Source: Leifsonia sp. 466MF (GTDB taxonomy: Bacteria; Actinomycetota; Actinomycetes; Actinomycetales; Microbacteriaceae). Taken from it: a stretch of DNA of 64,000 bases. Shown here piece by piece: positions 41,894 through 49,159 of the stretch (within the stretch, counting starts at the first letter, position 1; each line of letters begins with the position of its first letter). The DNA is taken from assembly GCF_900100265.1 (NCBI RefSeq), contig NZ_LT629696.1:2480001-2544000 (forward strand), given 5' to 3'. The translations under genes were made by a program, and so were the position numbers. The notes below the pieces were generated by a model. The model did not search any database. It saw only the letters and a program-made list of their open reading frames with translations, and was not told the DNA's origin.

Positions 41894-43066
41894 ATGCGGG
41901 CGGGAGCAGTTGCAGGGGTCGTCGTGGCGGTCGTCGCGGGACTCGCAGCGTGCGCGCCGGCGACGGCATCCGGCGAGGCGTGCGACCAGTCGCACAAGCG
42001 CAACCTCGGGGTCGTCGCCGGGAGCACGGCGAATGCGCCGGCCGTGAGCATCCCCGCATCCGCGTCCGCCCAGCTGCAGGCAGCAGGCAAGACGAACGGC
42101 AGCGTGACCGTCGTCGTGCCGTCCGGCACCCCGCAGGTCATGGGCACGACCGCGCTCGGTTCGTCGGCCCAGGATGCGATCGTCTGCCAGAACGACCAGC
42201 GCACCAAGCTCACGCAGATCACCTCCTACATCGACGGTCTCAAGGCGTCGGCGCCGGAGGTCGACTACCTGGGCGCCATCGACCAGGCGTCGCGCAACCT
42301 CGGCAGCGACCCGATGGGCGTCATCGTCGTCGGCAGCGGGCTGCAGACCACCGACCCGCTGAACTTCGCCGGAACCGGCCTGCTCTACGCCGATCCGGCG
42401 CAGGTGGTCTCCGACCTGACCTCCCGGAAGCTGCTCCCGACGGACCTGAAGGGCGTCACCGTGTACTGGTCCGGGATGGGCGACACCGCGGGCGCGCAGC
42501 AGCCGCTGACCGTCCCCGCGCGCAGCAACCTGGAGGCGATCTGGTCCGCCGTGATCACGGCGGCCGGCGGAACCCTCTCCCTGCTGCCCGAGCCGGCCTC
42601 TGGGAACGCGGCCGCCGGTCTCCCGGCCGTGACCCCGGTGACCATCGAGCCGGTCGCCACGAAGACGGACTGGTCGAAGCCCGTCGTCATCCGCAACAGC
42701 GAGCTGCTCTTCACCAAGGACACGGCGGACTTCTCCGACCCGGCCGCGGCCCAGAAGGTGCTCGCGACGCTCGTGCCCGCGATCGAGCAGAACGGCAAGC
42801 CGGTGACCATCACGGGCACCGCATCCAAGGACCAGGCGACCGACAACACCGCCGACACCGCGCTCTCGCTGAAGCGGGCGGATGCGGTCAAGGCGGCGTT
42901 GGTGGGTCTCGGCGTGCCCGCCACGCTGCTCCAGACCGCGGGGGTCGGCTTCGAATGGTGCGGCTGGAAGGAGGAGACCGACGCGTCCGGTGCGTACTCG
43001 GACGCCGTCGCCGAGCAGAACCGCACCGTCATCCTCACCTCGGCGGGCGTCGGGCTCTGCGGCTGA
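41894..43066 (+). CDS. lipoprotein with C-terminal OmpA/MotB-like domain
   Basis: 390 residues from ATG 41894. The signal peptide MRAGAVAGVVVAVVAGLAAC ends in the lipobox LAAC, giving a lipid-anchored exported protein. A central vWA-like region includes VDYLGAIDQASRNL and DPMGVIVVGSGLQTTDPLNF. The C-terminal OmpA-type domain (about 265-385) includes SELLFTKDTADFSDPAAAQK, VTITGTASKDQ and SLKRADAVKAALVGLGVP, and would bind peptidoglycan. An in-frame ATG at 41798 would add 32 residues encoded by the 70-nt palindrome and would bury the signal peptide, so the later start is preferred. It ends the four-gene operon. Confidence 0.8.
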   Translation: MRAGAVAGVVVAVVAGLAACAPATASGEACDQSHKRNLGVVAGSTANAPAVSIPASASAQLQAAGKTNGSVTVVVPSGTPQVMGTTALGSSAQDAIVCQNDQRTKLTQITSYIDGLKASAPEVDYLGAIDQASRNLGSDPMGVIVVGSGLQTTDPLNFAGTGLLYADPAQVVSDLTSRKLLPTDLKGVTVYWSGMGDTAGAQQPLTVPARSNLEAIWSAVITAAGGTLSLLPEPASGNAAAGLPAVTPVTIEPVATKTDWSKPVVIRNSELLFTKDTADFSDPAAAQKVLATLVPAIEQNGKPVTITGTASKDQATDNTADTALSLKRADAVKAALVGLGVPATLLQTAGVGFEWCGWKEETDASGAYSDAVAEQNRTVILTSAGVGLCG

Positions 43067-43118
43067 TCGGGATGCGGCCGGCGGGAATCATCCAGAGCCC
43101 GTTCCGGTTCCGGCAGGT

Positions 43119-43766
43119 ATGACGACAATCGGATTCATCGGTTCAGGACACATCGGCTCCCAGCTCGCCCGCCTCGCGGTCGCCCGCGGCTACGACGTCG
43201 TGCTCAGCAACTCGCGCGGCCCGGAGACGCTGAGCGGCCTCGTGGACGAGCTCGGCGAGCACGCCCGAGCCGCCACCCCGGCCGAGGCGGCCGCCGCCGG
43301 CGACATCGTCGTGGTCACGACCCCGCTCGCCGCCGAGGCGACGCTGCCGGTCGAGGAGCTGGCCGGCAAGATCGTCATCGACACGAACAACTACTACCCA
43401 CAGCGCGACGGGCACATCGCGGAGTTGGACGACGAGTCCACCACCGTCGCCGAGCGCCTGCAGAAGGTGCTGCCGACGTCGCACGTCGTGAAGGCCTTCA
43501 ACCACATCGGCGCCGCCGAACTGACCAGCCAGAGCCTGCCCGCCGGCACCCCGGACCGCCGCGCCCTCATCGTCGCCGGAGACGACCCGGCCGCCCGCGA
43601 GCGCGTCGCCGCGCTGATCGACGAGTTCGGATTCGACACCGTCGACGTCGGCGAGCTGTCCGAGGGATGGCGCGCCCAGCGAGACACACCGGCCTACGTC
43701 CGCCGCTACGACGCCGCCGGCCTGCGTGAGGCGCTGGCCGCCGCGAAGCGCTACCGCGACAGGTGA
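43119..43766 (+). CDS. NADPH-dependent F420 reductase-like oxidoreductase
   Basis: 215 residues. The N-terminal Rossmann motif GFIGSGHIGSQLARLAV (5-21) and SNSRGPETL (NADP-binding) match the F420_oxidored (NAD-binding 2) family. Further blocks are IVVVTTPLAAEATLPVEELA, IDTNNYYPQRDG and VKAFNHIGAAEL. Whether it uses F420 or another acceptor cannot be told. It converges on a small membrane protein gene, with a strong hairpin between them. Confidence 0.82.
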   Translation: MTTIGFIGSGHIGSQLARLAVARGYDVVLSNSRGPETLSGLVDELGEHARAATPAEAAAAGDIVVVTTPLAAEATLPVEELAGKIVIDTNNYYPQRDGHIAELDDESTTVAERLQKVLPTSHVVKAFNHIGAAELTSQSLPAGTPDRRALIVAGDDPAARERVAALIDEFGFDTVDVGELSEGWRAQRDTPAYVRRYDAAGLREALAAAKRYRDR

Positions 43767-43771
43767 CGAGA

Positions 43772-43802
43772 GCCGGGGCGCGTCATCCCGTCGCGCCCCG
43801 GC
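43772..43802. terminator. bidirectional terminator hairpin
   Basis: GCCGGGGCGCG (43772-43782) and CGCGCCCCGGC (43792-43802) form a perfect 11-bp stem with a 9-nt loop between two convergent genes. Confidence 0.75.
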
Positions 43803-43805
43803 CCG

Positions 43806-44081
43806 TCAGCCCGCGCGCTGCGCGGTGACGAGCTCCACCGTCAGTGCGGTGTCGTCGGCCTCCGCAGCCGCACGCGACGACAGGTAGCTGCCGCTGACGA
43901 ACGCGATCGCGGCGAACACCAGGGCCACCACGAGATCGGCCCACTCGGTGGGGGTCAGATGCTGCAGCAGGCCGCCCGGACCCTCGGTGGCGTCGGCGGC
44001 GTCGGGCGCCAGGAGCAGCCCCACGGCGATGGCGCAGACCGCCAGCGCGAAGCCCAGTACGTACCACGCGATTTCCTTCAC
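43806..44081 (-). CDS. small membrane protein (two TM segments)
   Basis: 91 residues. Helices at about 4-27 (IAWYVLGFALAVCAIAVGLL) and 48-70 (WADLVVALVFAAIAFVSGSY) flank a Gly/Asp-rich loop; the C-terminus is short and cytoplasmic or exported. The GTG start at 44081 follows AGGAAG. It is divergent from the large STAND ATPase gene. Function unknown. Confidence 0.65.
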   Translation of the reverse strand: MKEIAWYVLGFALAVCAIAVGLLLAPDAADATEGPGGLLQHLTPTEWADLVVALVFAAIAFVSGSYLSSRAAAEADDTALTVELVTAQRAG

Positions 44082-44207
44082 CTTCCTAGCTAACCTCCGA
44101 TCGCGGATCCTCTAAACCTCCTTGCGCATGACGGATCCGGAGTGCTAGTGGGCTCGCGCGGCACGCCCTCTGTACATTTGCACATCGAAGCAACACAATG
44201 ACGTGAC

Positions 44208-46766
44208 ATGAGCCACCCTCATGTAATCCGCACGCCGGACCAGCGGCTGCGGATCTTCGTCTCCTCCACGCTGCAGGAGCTCGCCGCTGAGCGCCGGGCA
44301 GCGCGGACCGCCATCGAGCGGTTGCATCTCGCCCCCGTCATGTTCGAACTGGGCGCCCGGCCGCATCCTCCGCGCGAGCTCTACCGCGCCTACCTGGAGC
44401 AGAGCGACGTCTTCCTCGGTCTGTACTGGGAGCGCTACGGCTGGGTCGCCCCGGACGAGGAGGTCTCCGGCCTCGAGGACGAGTACAACCTCTGCCCTAC
44501 CGAGCTGCCTCGCCTGCTCTACGTCAAGAGCCCGGCCGACAACCGCGAGCCGCGCCTCGCCACACTGCTTGCGCGCATCCGCGACGACGACCGTGCCGCA
44601 TACAAGTACTTCGAGACGCCCAAAGAGCTCGCGCAGCTGATCGAGAACGACCTCGCCACGCTGCTCGCCGAGCGCTTCGACCAGAGCCGTGCCCTCATCA
44701 CGGCCGATGTGGCGAGCGACGCCGACCGCGTCGTTGAGCCCGTGCGACTGCCGGTCCCGCTGACCGGGCTCGTCGGGCGGGAGGCGGACATCGCGGCGAT
44801 CGGCGATCGGCTCGCGCGCGGCACCCGCCTCGTGACGCTGGTCGGCCCAGGTGGCATCGGGAAGAGCCGGCTCGCGATCGCGGCAGCGCGCGCCGCCGCC
44901 CAGCACTTCGACGACGGAGCGGTGTTCGTCGACCTCTCGGCGGTGCACGACCCGCAGCGGGTACCGAACCGCATCGCGCAGGCCCTGGGCGTGCGCGACA
45001 CCGGAGACGCGCCCATCCTCGACAACCTCGCGACGGCGCTGCGCGACCGCAGCATCCTGCTGGTCCTCGACAATTTCGAGCAGGTGCTGGATGCGGCGCC
45101 CCTGCTGACCGGTCTGCTCGCGGCCGCCCCCGGCGTCGCACTGCTGGTGACCAGCCGGACGCTGCTGCGGGTGAGCGCCGAGCAGAGCTATGACGTCGGA
45201 CCGCTCGCCGAGGACTCCTCGGTCAATCTCTTCGTCGAGCGGGCGCACGCCGTGAAGCCCGACTTCGAGATCACCGCGGAGAACGCCGACGCGGTCGCCC
45301 GTGTGTGCACGGCGCTCGACGGCGTGCCGCTGGCGATCGAGCTCGCGGCCGCGCGCATCCGGGTGCTCTCCCCCGCTGAGCTGCTGGACCGCCTCGACCG
45401 GCGACTCTCGGTGCTCGTCGGCGGGTCGCGCGACCTCCCGGAGCGGCAGCAGACGATCCGCCGCACGATCGAGTGGAGCACGCAGCTGCTGGCGCCGGAG
45501 CAGCGCCGTCTGCTCGCCCGCCTGGGAGTGTTCGAGGGCGGTTTCACCCTGGAGGCGGCGGAGTTCGTCGGCGCGGACGGCGACGATGCCGACGTGCTGT
45601 CCGATCTCGCCGTGCTCGTCGACTCCAGCCTCGTCGCCCAGCACGACAGCGACGACCGGCCGCGCTTCACGATGCAGGCGATCGTCCGCGAGTACGCCAG
45701 GGAGCAGCTCCACGGCGACGGCGAGCTCGAGAGCGCCCGCGACGCCCACGCCAGGTACTTCATCGACCTCGGCGCACGGGCGCGGCTGCCGCTGAAGGGC
45801 GGAGGGCAGCGCGAGTGGATGCAGCGGCTCGGCGACGAGCGCGACAACCTCCGCGCCGCCGAGCGCTACCTGCTGGACGCCCGCGACTGGGACCGGGCAG
45901 CCGAGCTCGCCTTCAACCTCTTCCTGTACTTCTGGGTGATCGGCCTGCTCGGCGAGGTGCGCACGTGGATGGACGAACCGCTCGAGTCGGGTGAGGCCCT
46001 CCACGACCGCACGCGCGCGGTCGCGCTCTACTTCACGCGGACCATCCGGTTCTGGAAGGACCCGGACGGACGCGTCGCCGCCGATCTCGCGGAGAGCGCC
46101 GACCTGTTCCGCCGCTGCGCCGACCGCTCCGGCGAGGCGATGGCGCAGATCTCCCTCGCCCTCGCGCTCCTCGCCGGCGAGAAACCGGATACCGACCGCG
46201 CATCGGACGTGATGGAGCGGAGCCTGCGGCTGTTCCGCGAGACCGGCGACGTGTGGGGCGAGGCGATGGCGCTCGTGCTCCTCGGCCGGGTAGCGCTGCT
46301 GCGGCAGGAGCTGCACGCCGCCTTCGAGCGGTTCGACGAGTCCCTCGCCCTCACGCAGCGGGCCGGGGATGCCGTCGGTGGCCGGATCGCCTCCTATCAC
46401 CTGGGCTGGGCGCACCTCCTGCTCGGCTCGCCCGAGGACGCCAGGAAGGACTTCTCGCTGAGTGTGACCCTGTCCACGTCGCTCGGACACATCGAGGGGA
46501 TCGCATACGGGCTCGAGGGCCTTGCGGCCGTGGCCGCCCTCGCCGGCGACGTCGAGCGGGCCGGGCGCCTCGCCGGGGCCGCACACGCACTGCGGGAGCG
46601 GTCGGGAACCCACAACGGGCCGACGTTCACCTTCCACCAGCGGTACCTGGACCGCCTCGCCTCCGTGGCGCCGGCCGGGCGGCTGGCGGCCGCGGTGTCC
46701 GAGGGTCGCGAGCTCAGCGTCGAGCAGGCCGTCGCCGAAGCCCTCGCGGAGCCGAGCCTGAACTGA
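44208..46766 (+). CDS. DUF4062-STAND (NB-ARC-like) ATPase with TPR-like C-terminus
   Basis: 852 residues. The N-terminal DUF4062 domain (about 13-110) starts LRIFVSSTLQELAAERRAAR and continues DVFLGLYWERYGWV. A STAND NTPase domain follows, with P-loop GPGGIGKSRLA (213-223), Walker B ILLVLDNFEQVL (283-294), the LVTSRTLLRV sensor and GVPLAIELAAARI (GxP motif near 375). A winged-helix region (RRTIEWSTQLLAPEQRRLLA) leads to about 350 residues of TPR-like helices. DUF4062 is a TIR-like fold often joined to NACHT/STAND modules in signalling or defence proteins. No recognisable Shine-Dalgarno precedes ATG 44208. Confidence 0.88.
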   Translation: MSHPHVIRTPDQRLRIFVSSTLQELAAERRAARTAIERLHLAPVMFELGARPHPPRELYRAYLEQSDVFLGLYWERYGWVAPDEEVSGLEDEYNLCPTELPRLLYVKSPADNREPRLATLLARIRDDDRAAYKYFETPKELAQLIENDLATLLAERFDQSRALITADVASDADRVVEPVRLPVPLTGLVGREADIAAIGDRLARGTRLVTLVGPGGIGKSRLAIAAARAAAQHFDDGAVFVDLSAVHDPQRVPNRIAQALGVRDTGDAPILDNLATALRDRSILLVLDNFEQVLDAAPLLTGLLAAAPGVALLVTSRTLLRVSAEQSYDVGPLAEDSSVNLFVERAHAVKPDFEITAENADAVARVCTALDGVPLAIELAAARIRVLSPAELLDRLDRRLSVLVGGSRDLPERQQTIRRTIEWSTQLLAPEQRRLLARLGVFEGGFTLEAAEFVGADGDDADVLSDLAVLVDSSLVAQHDSDDRPRFTMQAIVREYAREQLHGDGELESARDAHARYFIDLGARARLPLKGGGQREWMQRLGDERDNLRAAERYLLDARDWDRAAELAFNLFLYFWVIGLLGEVRTWMDEPLESGEALHDRTRAVALYFTRTIRFWKDPDGRVAADLAESADLFRRCADRSGEAMAQISLALALLAGEKPDTDRASDVMERSLRLFRETGDVWGEAMALVLLGRVALLRQELHAAFERFDESLALTQRAGDAVGGRIASYHLGWAHLLLGSPEDARKDFSLSVTLSTSLGHIEGIAYGLEGLAAVAALAGDVERAGRLAGAAHALRERSGTHNGPTFTFHQRYLDRLASVAPAGRLAAAVSEGRELSVEQAVAEALAEPSLN

Positions 46767-46782
46767 GCGCTCGTTAACGATG

Positions 46783-46816
46783 GGAGCCCCGGCACCAGAG
46801 GAGGTGCCGGGGCTCC
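46783..46816 (+). terminator. strong terminator hairpin after the STAND ATPase gene
   Basis: GGAGCCCCGGCACC (46783-46796) and GGTGCCGGGGCTCC (46803-46816) form a perfect 14-bp stem with a 6-nt loop, 17 nt beyond the stop codon. Confidence 0.85.
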
Positions 46817-46867
46817 GTCGGATCCCGGTTGGCGCACCCGAAACGCCGGCCGGGATGGTTCAGGGGG

Positions 46868-47125
46868 TCAGGCGATGAGCGCCTGCTCCTCGGCCGGTGC
46901 CGGTGCGACCCAGGCGCCGTAGACGGCGACGCGTGCGGACTCCAGCGTCCCGTACACGCCCAGCTCACGGCCGGTGCAGTCGGTGGCGACGAAACCGTCG
47001 TGGTTGCGGTCCACCATGCCCACGTACGCGGTCGGCGTCGAGGCGACCCAGAGGGCGGCCGCCGGCGAGTGCCACGAGACGTACTCGGTGGGCAGGTCGA
47101 CGATTTCTGCGAGGGACTCGGCCAT
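46868..47125 (-). CDS. small conserved hypothetical protein
   Basis: 85 residues, no membrane segment. It begins MAESLAEIVDLPTEYVSWHS and contains PTAYVGMVDRNHDGFVATDC. This looks like a small beta-rich domain ending in an Ala/Glu-rich tail. GGAAAGAGCC before ATG 47125 can serve as ribosome binding site. No family recognised. Confidence 0.6.
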   Translation of the reverse strand: MAESLAEIVDLPTEYVSWHSPAAALWVASTPTAYVGMVDRNHDGFVATDCTGRELGVYGTLESARVAVYGAWVAPAPAEEQALIA

Positions 47126-47263
47126 GGCTCTTTCCTAACTTCTCTTCCGTCGTGGTGCGATTCGAAGATCTAGTTAGATGATCGAACTACCCGCTCGGTG
47201 AAGCAAGAAAATCGGGGGGCCTTGTTTTCGTGAAACGCTTCCGCTATAAGCGCTGGGCCAGCC
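47126..47263. other. 138-nt intergenic stretch with lower GC
   Basis: Noticeably richer in A and T than its surroundings, with runs such as GAAGATCTAGTTAGATGATCG. It probably holds the promoter of the 85-residue gene. On the plus strand TTGTTT (47222), a 17-nt spacer and TATAAG (47245-47250) look like a promoter, but no plus-strand gene follows within 450 nt. Confidence 0.4.
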
Positions 47264-47578
47264 TCAACCCCGGGGATTCGGGCGGATCTCGGACTCCTCC
47301 ATCACGATCATCCCGGAGGCCCTGCTGGCGGTCTGGATCATGGCCTCGATCCAGTCCTTGTTGAGAGTCGGGACCTTGGAGCCGGAGAAGAAGATGTGCA
47401 GGGGGACGCCGTTGTCGACCCAGACGGTGTGACGACCGCTGCCGAGCTCGGCCGGCACCGGCCAGGTGAGGAAGAAGTTCTCCCCACGGCGGAGCTTGGT
47501 GCTGATCGCGATCTGCATGTGGAACAGCAGGCGGTCGTCGAGTTCGTAGCTTTCGCCGTCGTAGCGCAGTGTGCCCAC
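47264..47578 (-). CDS. DUF7882 family protein
   Basis: 104 residues. MGTLRYDGESYELDDRLLFH followed by KLRRGENFFLTWPVPAELGS matches the small proteins of Microbacteriaceae and relatives now called DUF7882, with a basic patch and conserved Trp near the middle and a C-terminal ETIRPN-like tail (EESEIRPNPRG). The function is unknown; multiple paralogues per genome are usual. AGGAAAGGCAT precedes the ATG. Divergent from the gene at 47704. Confidence 0.78.
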   Translation of the reverse strand: MGTLRYDGESYELDDRLLFHMQIAISTKLRRGENFFLTWPVPAELGSGRHTVWVDNGVPLHIFFSGSKVPTLNKDWIEAMIQTASRASGMIVMEESEIRPNPRG

Positions 47579-47703
47579 GGATGCCTTTCCTCTGGTCGTT
47601 CGTGGCGCCTTGCGGCGCTGCTGCGAGCTTACCCGTCCGGAATACAGGTGTATCGTGACCGCGCGATAGTCTTCTACATCATCCCCACGGAAAGGATCGC
47701 CGC

Positions 47704-47961
47704 ATGATCGTTCACCGCCTCACGGTCGATGGAAAGGACTACTTCCTCCCCGATCCGGTGGACGACCTGCGCGGGAAGATCCTCGAGGCCGTACGAGCCG
47801 GCGGCGGCTACGTCACCATCCCCCCGCTCCGCGGCGGCCCCGGCGTGGACGTGCTCTTCTCCCCCGGCATGCCGGTCACCTGGGCGCAGATCGAGGTCGA
47901 CCCGCCCGCTCCCCGTCAGGAGGAGTCGCGCGTCGACATCGACTCGTTCGACGCACTCTGA
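47704..47961 (+). CDS. small conserved hypothetical protein
   Basis: 85 residues, acidic C-terminus. It reads MIVHRLTVDGKDYFLPDPVD, then LRGKILEAVRAGGGYVTIPP, in the style of the DUF7882/UPF-type small stress proteins nearby. No membrane segment and no catalytic motif. GGAAAGGATC upstream of ATG 47704 is a plausible ribosome binding site. A hairpin follows the stop. Confidence 0.65.
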   Translation: MIVHRLTVDGKDYFLPDPVDDLRGKILEAVRAGGGYVTIPPLRGGPGVDVLFSPGMPVTWAQIEVDPPAPRQEESRVDIDSFDAL

Positions 47962-47986
47962 GCACCGCTCACCGGACGACCTGGAC

Positions 47987-48014
47987 GCGCTCGGCCTGAC
48001 CACAGGCCGGGCGC
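47987..48014. terminator. hairpin between convergent genes
   Basis: GCGCTCGGCCTG-ACCA-CAGGCCGGGCGC forms a 12-bp stem with one T-G pair and a 4-nt loop between the small gene at 47704 and the convergent EAL gene. Confidence 0.75.
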
Positions 48015-48022
48015 GTTCTGTG

Positions 48023-48811
48023 TCAGGACTCGCGGGTGCGCATCCGGTACCACGAGAGCAGCGACGTGGCCGGCTGCGGGCGTGCGATCCAGTACCCCTG
48101 GGCACGGTCGCAGCCCGCGGCGGCAAGCCGGTCGAGCTGCCCGCGGCTCTCGACGCCCTCGCCGACGACGCGGATGCCGCGGCGGTGCGCCTCGCCGATG
48201 ATCTGGGCGACCTCGTGAACCCGGTCATCCGCCTGCACCAGGCTCTTGTCGAGCTTCAGCTCGCTGGCATGCAGGGATTCGACCCGCGCGAACGACGAAT
48301 GCCCTGTCCCGAAGTCGTCCACCGAGATCGTGACGCCGGCCGCGGCGAGCGCCTCCAGTGGAGCAGCGACCCGCTCGGGATGCTCGATGCTGTAGCTCTC
48401 GGTCACCTCGACGATGAGCGTCTCCGGGTCGCACCGGCCGGTCGCGAAGGCGCCCTCGAACATGTCGTAGAGGGAGGGATCCTCCAGCTGGGTCGCCGAG
48501 ACGTTGACCGCCACATCGATGGTGCAGCCCGGGATGTACTCCGACGTCACGTCGGAGATGATCCGAGCCGTCAGCAGCGGGAGCAGGCCGGTCTTCTGCG
48601 CGATGTCGACGAAGACGTCGGGAGCGACCTCACCGTGCTCCGGATGCGTCCAGCGGGCGAGCGCCTCCACACCGACGACCGTGCCGTCGGCGACGTCGAT
48701 CTGCGGCTGGTAGGCGGCCGTGACCTGGCGCTGCGCCAGCGCGATCTCGAAATCGCGGGCGAAGTCCTCGAGGGTCCCGTCCACCAACGTCACCTTCGTG
48801 ATGATTCCCAC
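48023..48811 (-). CDS. EAL-domain cyclic di-GMP phosphodiesterase
   Basis: 262 residues, a single EAL domain with no visible sensor or GGDEF partner. Motif EAL is at 49-51 (GVEALARWTHP). The metal and catalytic residues follow in order: Asn in AVNVSATQLEDP, Glu in VEVTESYS, Asp pair in VDDFGTGHSSF, Lys in ELKLDKSLV, Glu in VVGEGVES and the final AQGYWIARP. All known catalytic positions appear intact, so it should degrade c-di-GMP. GTG 48811 starts the gene; a TAGCCT box lies only 3 nt before it. Confidence 0.92.
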   Translation of the reverse strand: MGIITKVTLVDGTLEDFARDFEIALAQRQVTAAYQPQIDVADGTVVGVEALARWTHPEHGEVAPDVFVDIAQKTGLLPLLTARIISDVTSEYIPGCTIDVAVNVSATQLEDPSLYDMFEGAFATGRCDPETLIVEVTESYSIEHPERVAAPLEALAAAGVTISVDDFGTGHSSFARVESLHASELKLDKSLVQADDRVHEVAQIIGEAHRRGIRVVGEGVESRGQLDRLAAAGCDRAQGYWIARPQPATSLLSWYRMRTRES

Positions 48812-48839
48812 GCCAGGCTAGGTTGTCAACTTTTGAGGG

Positions 48840-48861
48840 ACCCCTTGCGGAGAACAGGGGT
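48840..48861 (-). terminator. weak hairpin after the small membrane protein gene
   Basis: ACCCCT-N10-AGGGGT, a 6-bp stem just beyond the stop of the minus-strand gene at 48868 and upstream of the EAL gene. Confidence 0.35.
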
Positions 48862-48867
48862 GTGGCG

Positions 48868-49071
48868 CTAGCGGGCGCGTCGGCGGCGGTGCCGCTGACC
48901 TCCCGCGATGCTCAAGAACGTCGCTGCGGCCGCCCCCGCGACCCCGGCGACCACCAGATCCACCGCCTGGACGACAGGCGACACCGCCTCGCCCACGGGC
49001 GCGAGCAGCAGGACGATCGCCGCGACAGCGACCGCTGCGGCGAATGCTCCCGCCGATGACAGACCGTACAT
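48868..49071 (-). CDS. very small membrane protein
   Basis: 67 residues: hydrophobic segments at about 5-26 (SSAGAFAAAVAVAAIVLLLA) and 34-57 (VQAVDLVVAGVAGAAAATFL), and a basic RHRRRRAR tail. GGAAGGGCC upstream of ATG 49071 may direct translation. Coding status is supported by composition and the hydrophobic pattern only. Confidence 0.5.
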   Translation of the reverse strand: MYGLSSAGAFAAAVAVAAIVLLLAPVGEAVSPVVQAVDLVVAGVAGAAAATFLSIAGGQRHRRRRAR

Positions 49072-49159
49072 GGCCCTTCCCCCTCCGGATGGCCTTCCCC
49101 CCGAACGATCCGAAGCATAGCCAGTCCACAGCTTACGGGGCAGACCCGACTCGGCCTGT

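Noticed and set aside
39856..43066. Interpreting the operon as a Zorya or MotAB-type motor
   Set aside because: The membrane protein has four helices, but I see no conserved MotA/ZorA motif. The OmpA-like protein is a lipoprotein and not a single-pass MotB-like stator.
44145..46637. An 830-codon open frame on the minus strand
   Set aside because: Antisense to the STAND ATPase gene. Arg/Glu/Gln-biased translation without recognisable domains.
47222..47250. TTGTTT-N17-TATAAG, a promoter-like pair on the plus strand
   Set aside because: No plus-strand gene follows for 450 nt, and it would run into the 3' end of a minus-strand gene. It could be an antisense start, but one match of this kind in AT-rich sequence is not enough.
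48789..48830. TTGACA-like sequence upstream of the EAL gene start
   Set aside because: TTGACA on the minus strand has no suitable -10 element at 16-18 nt; the hexamer at that distance overlaps the start codon.
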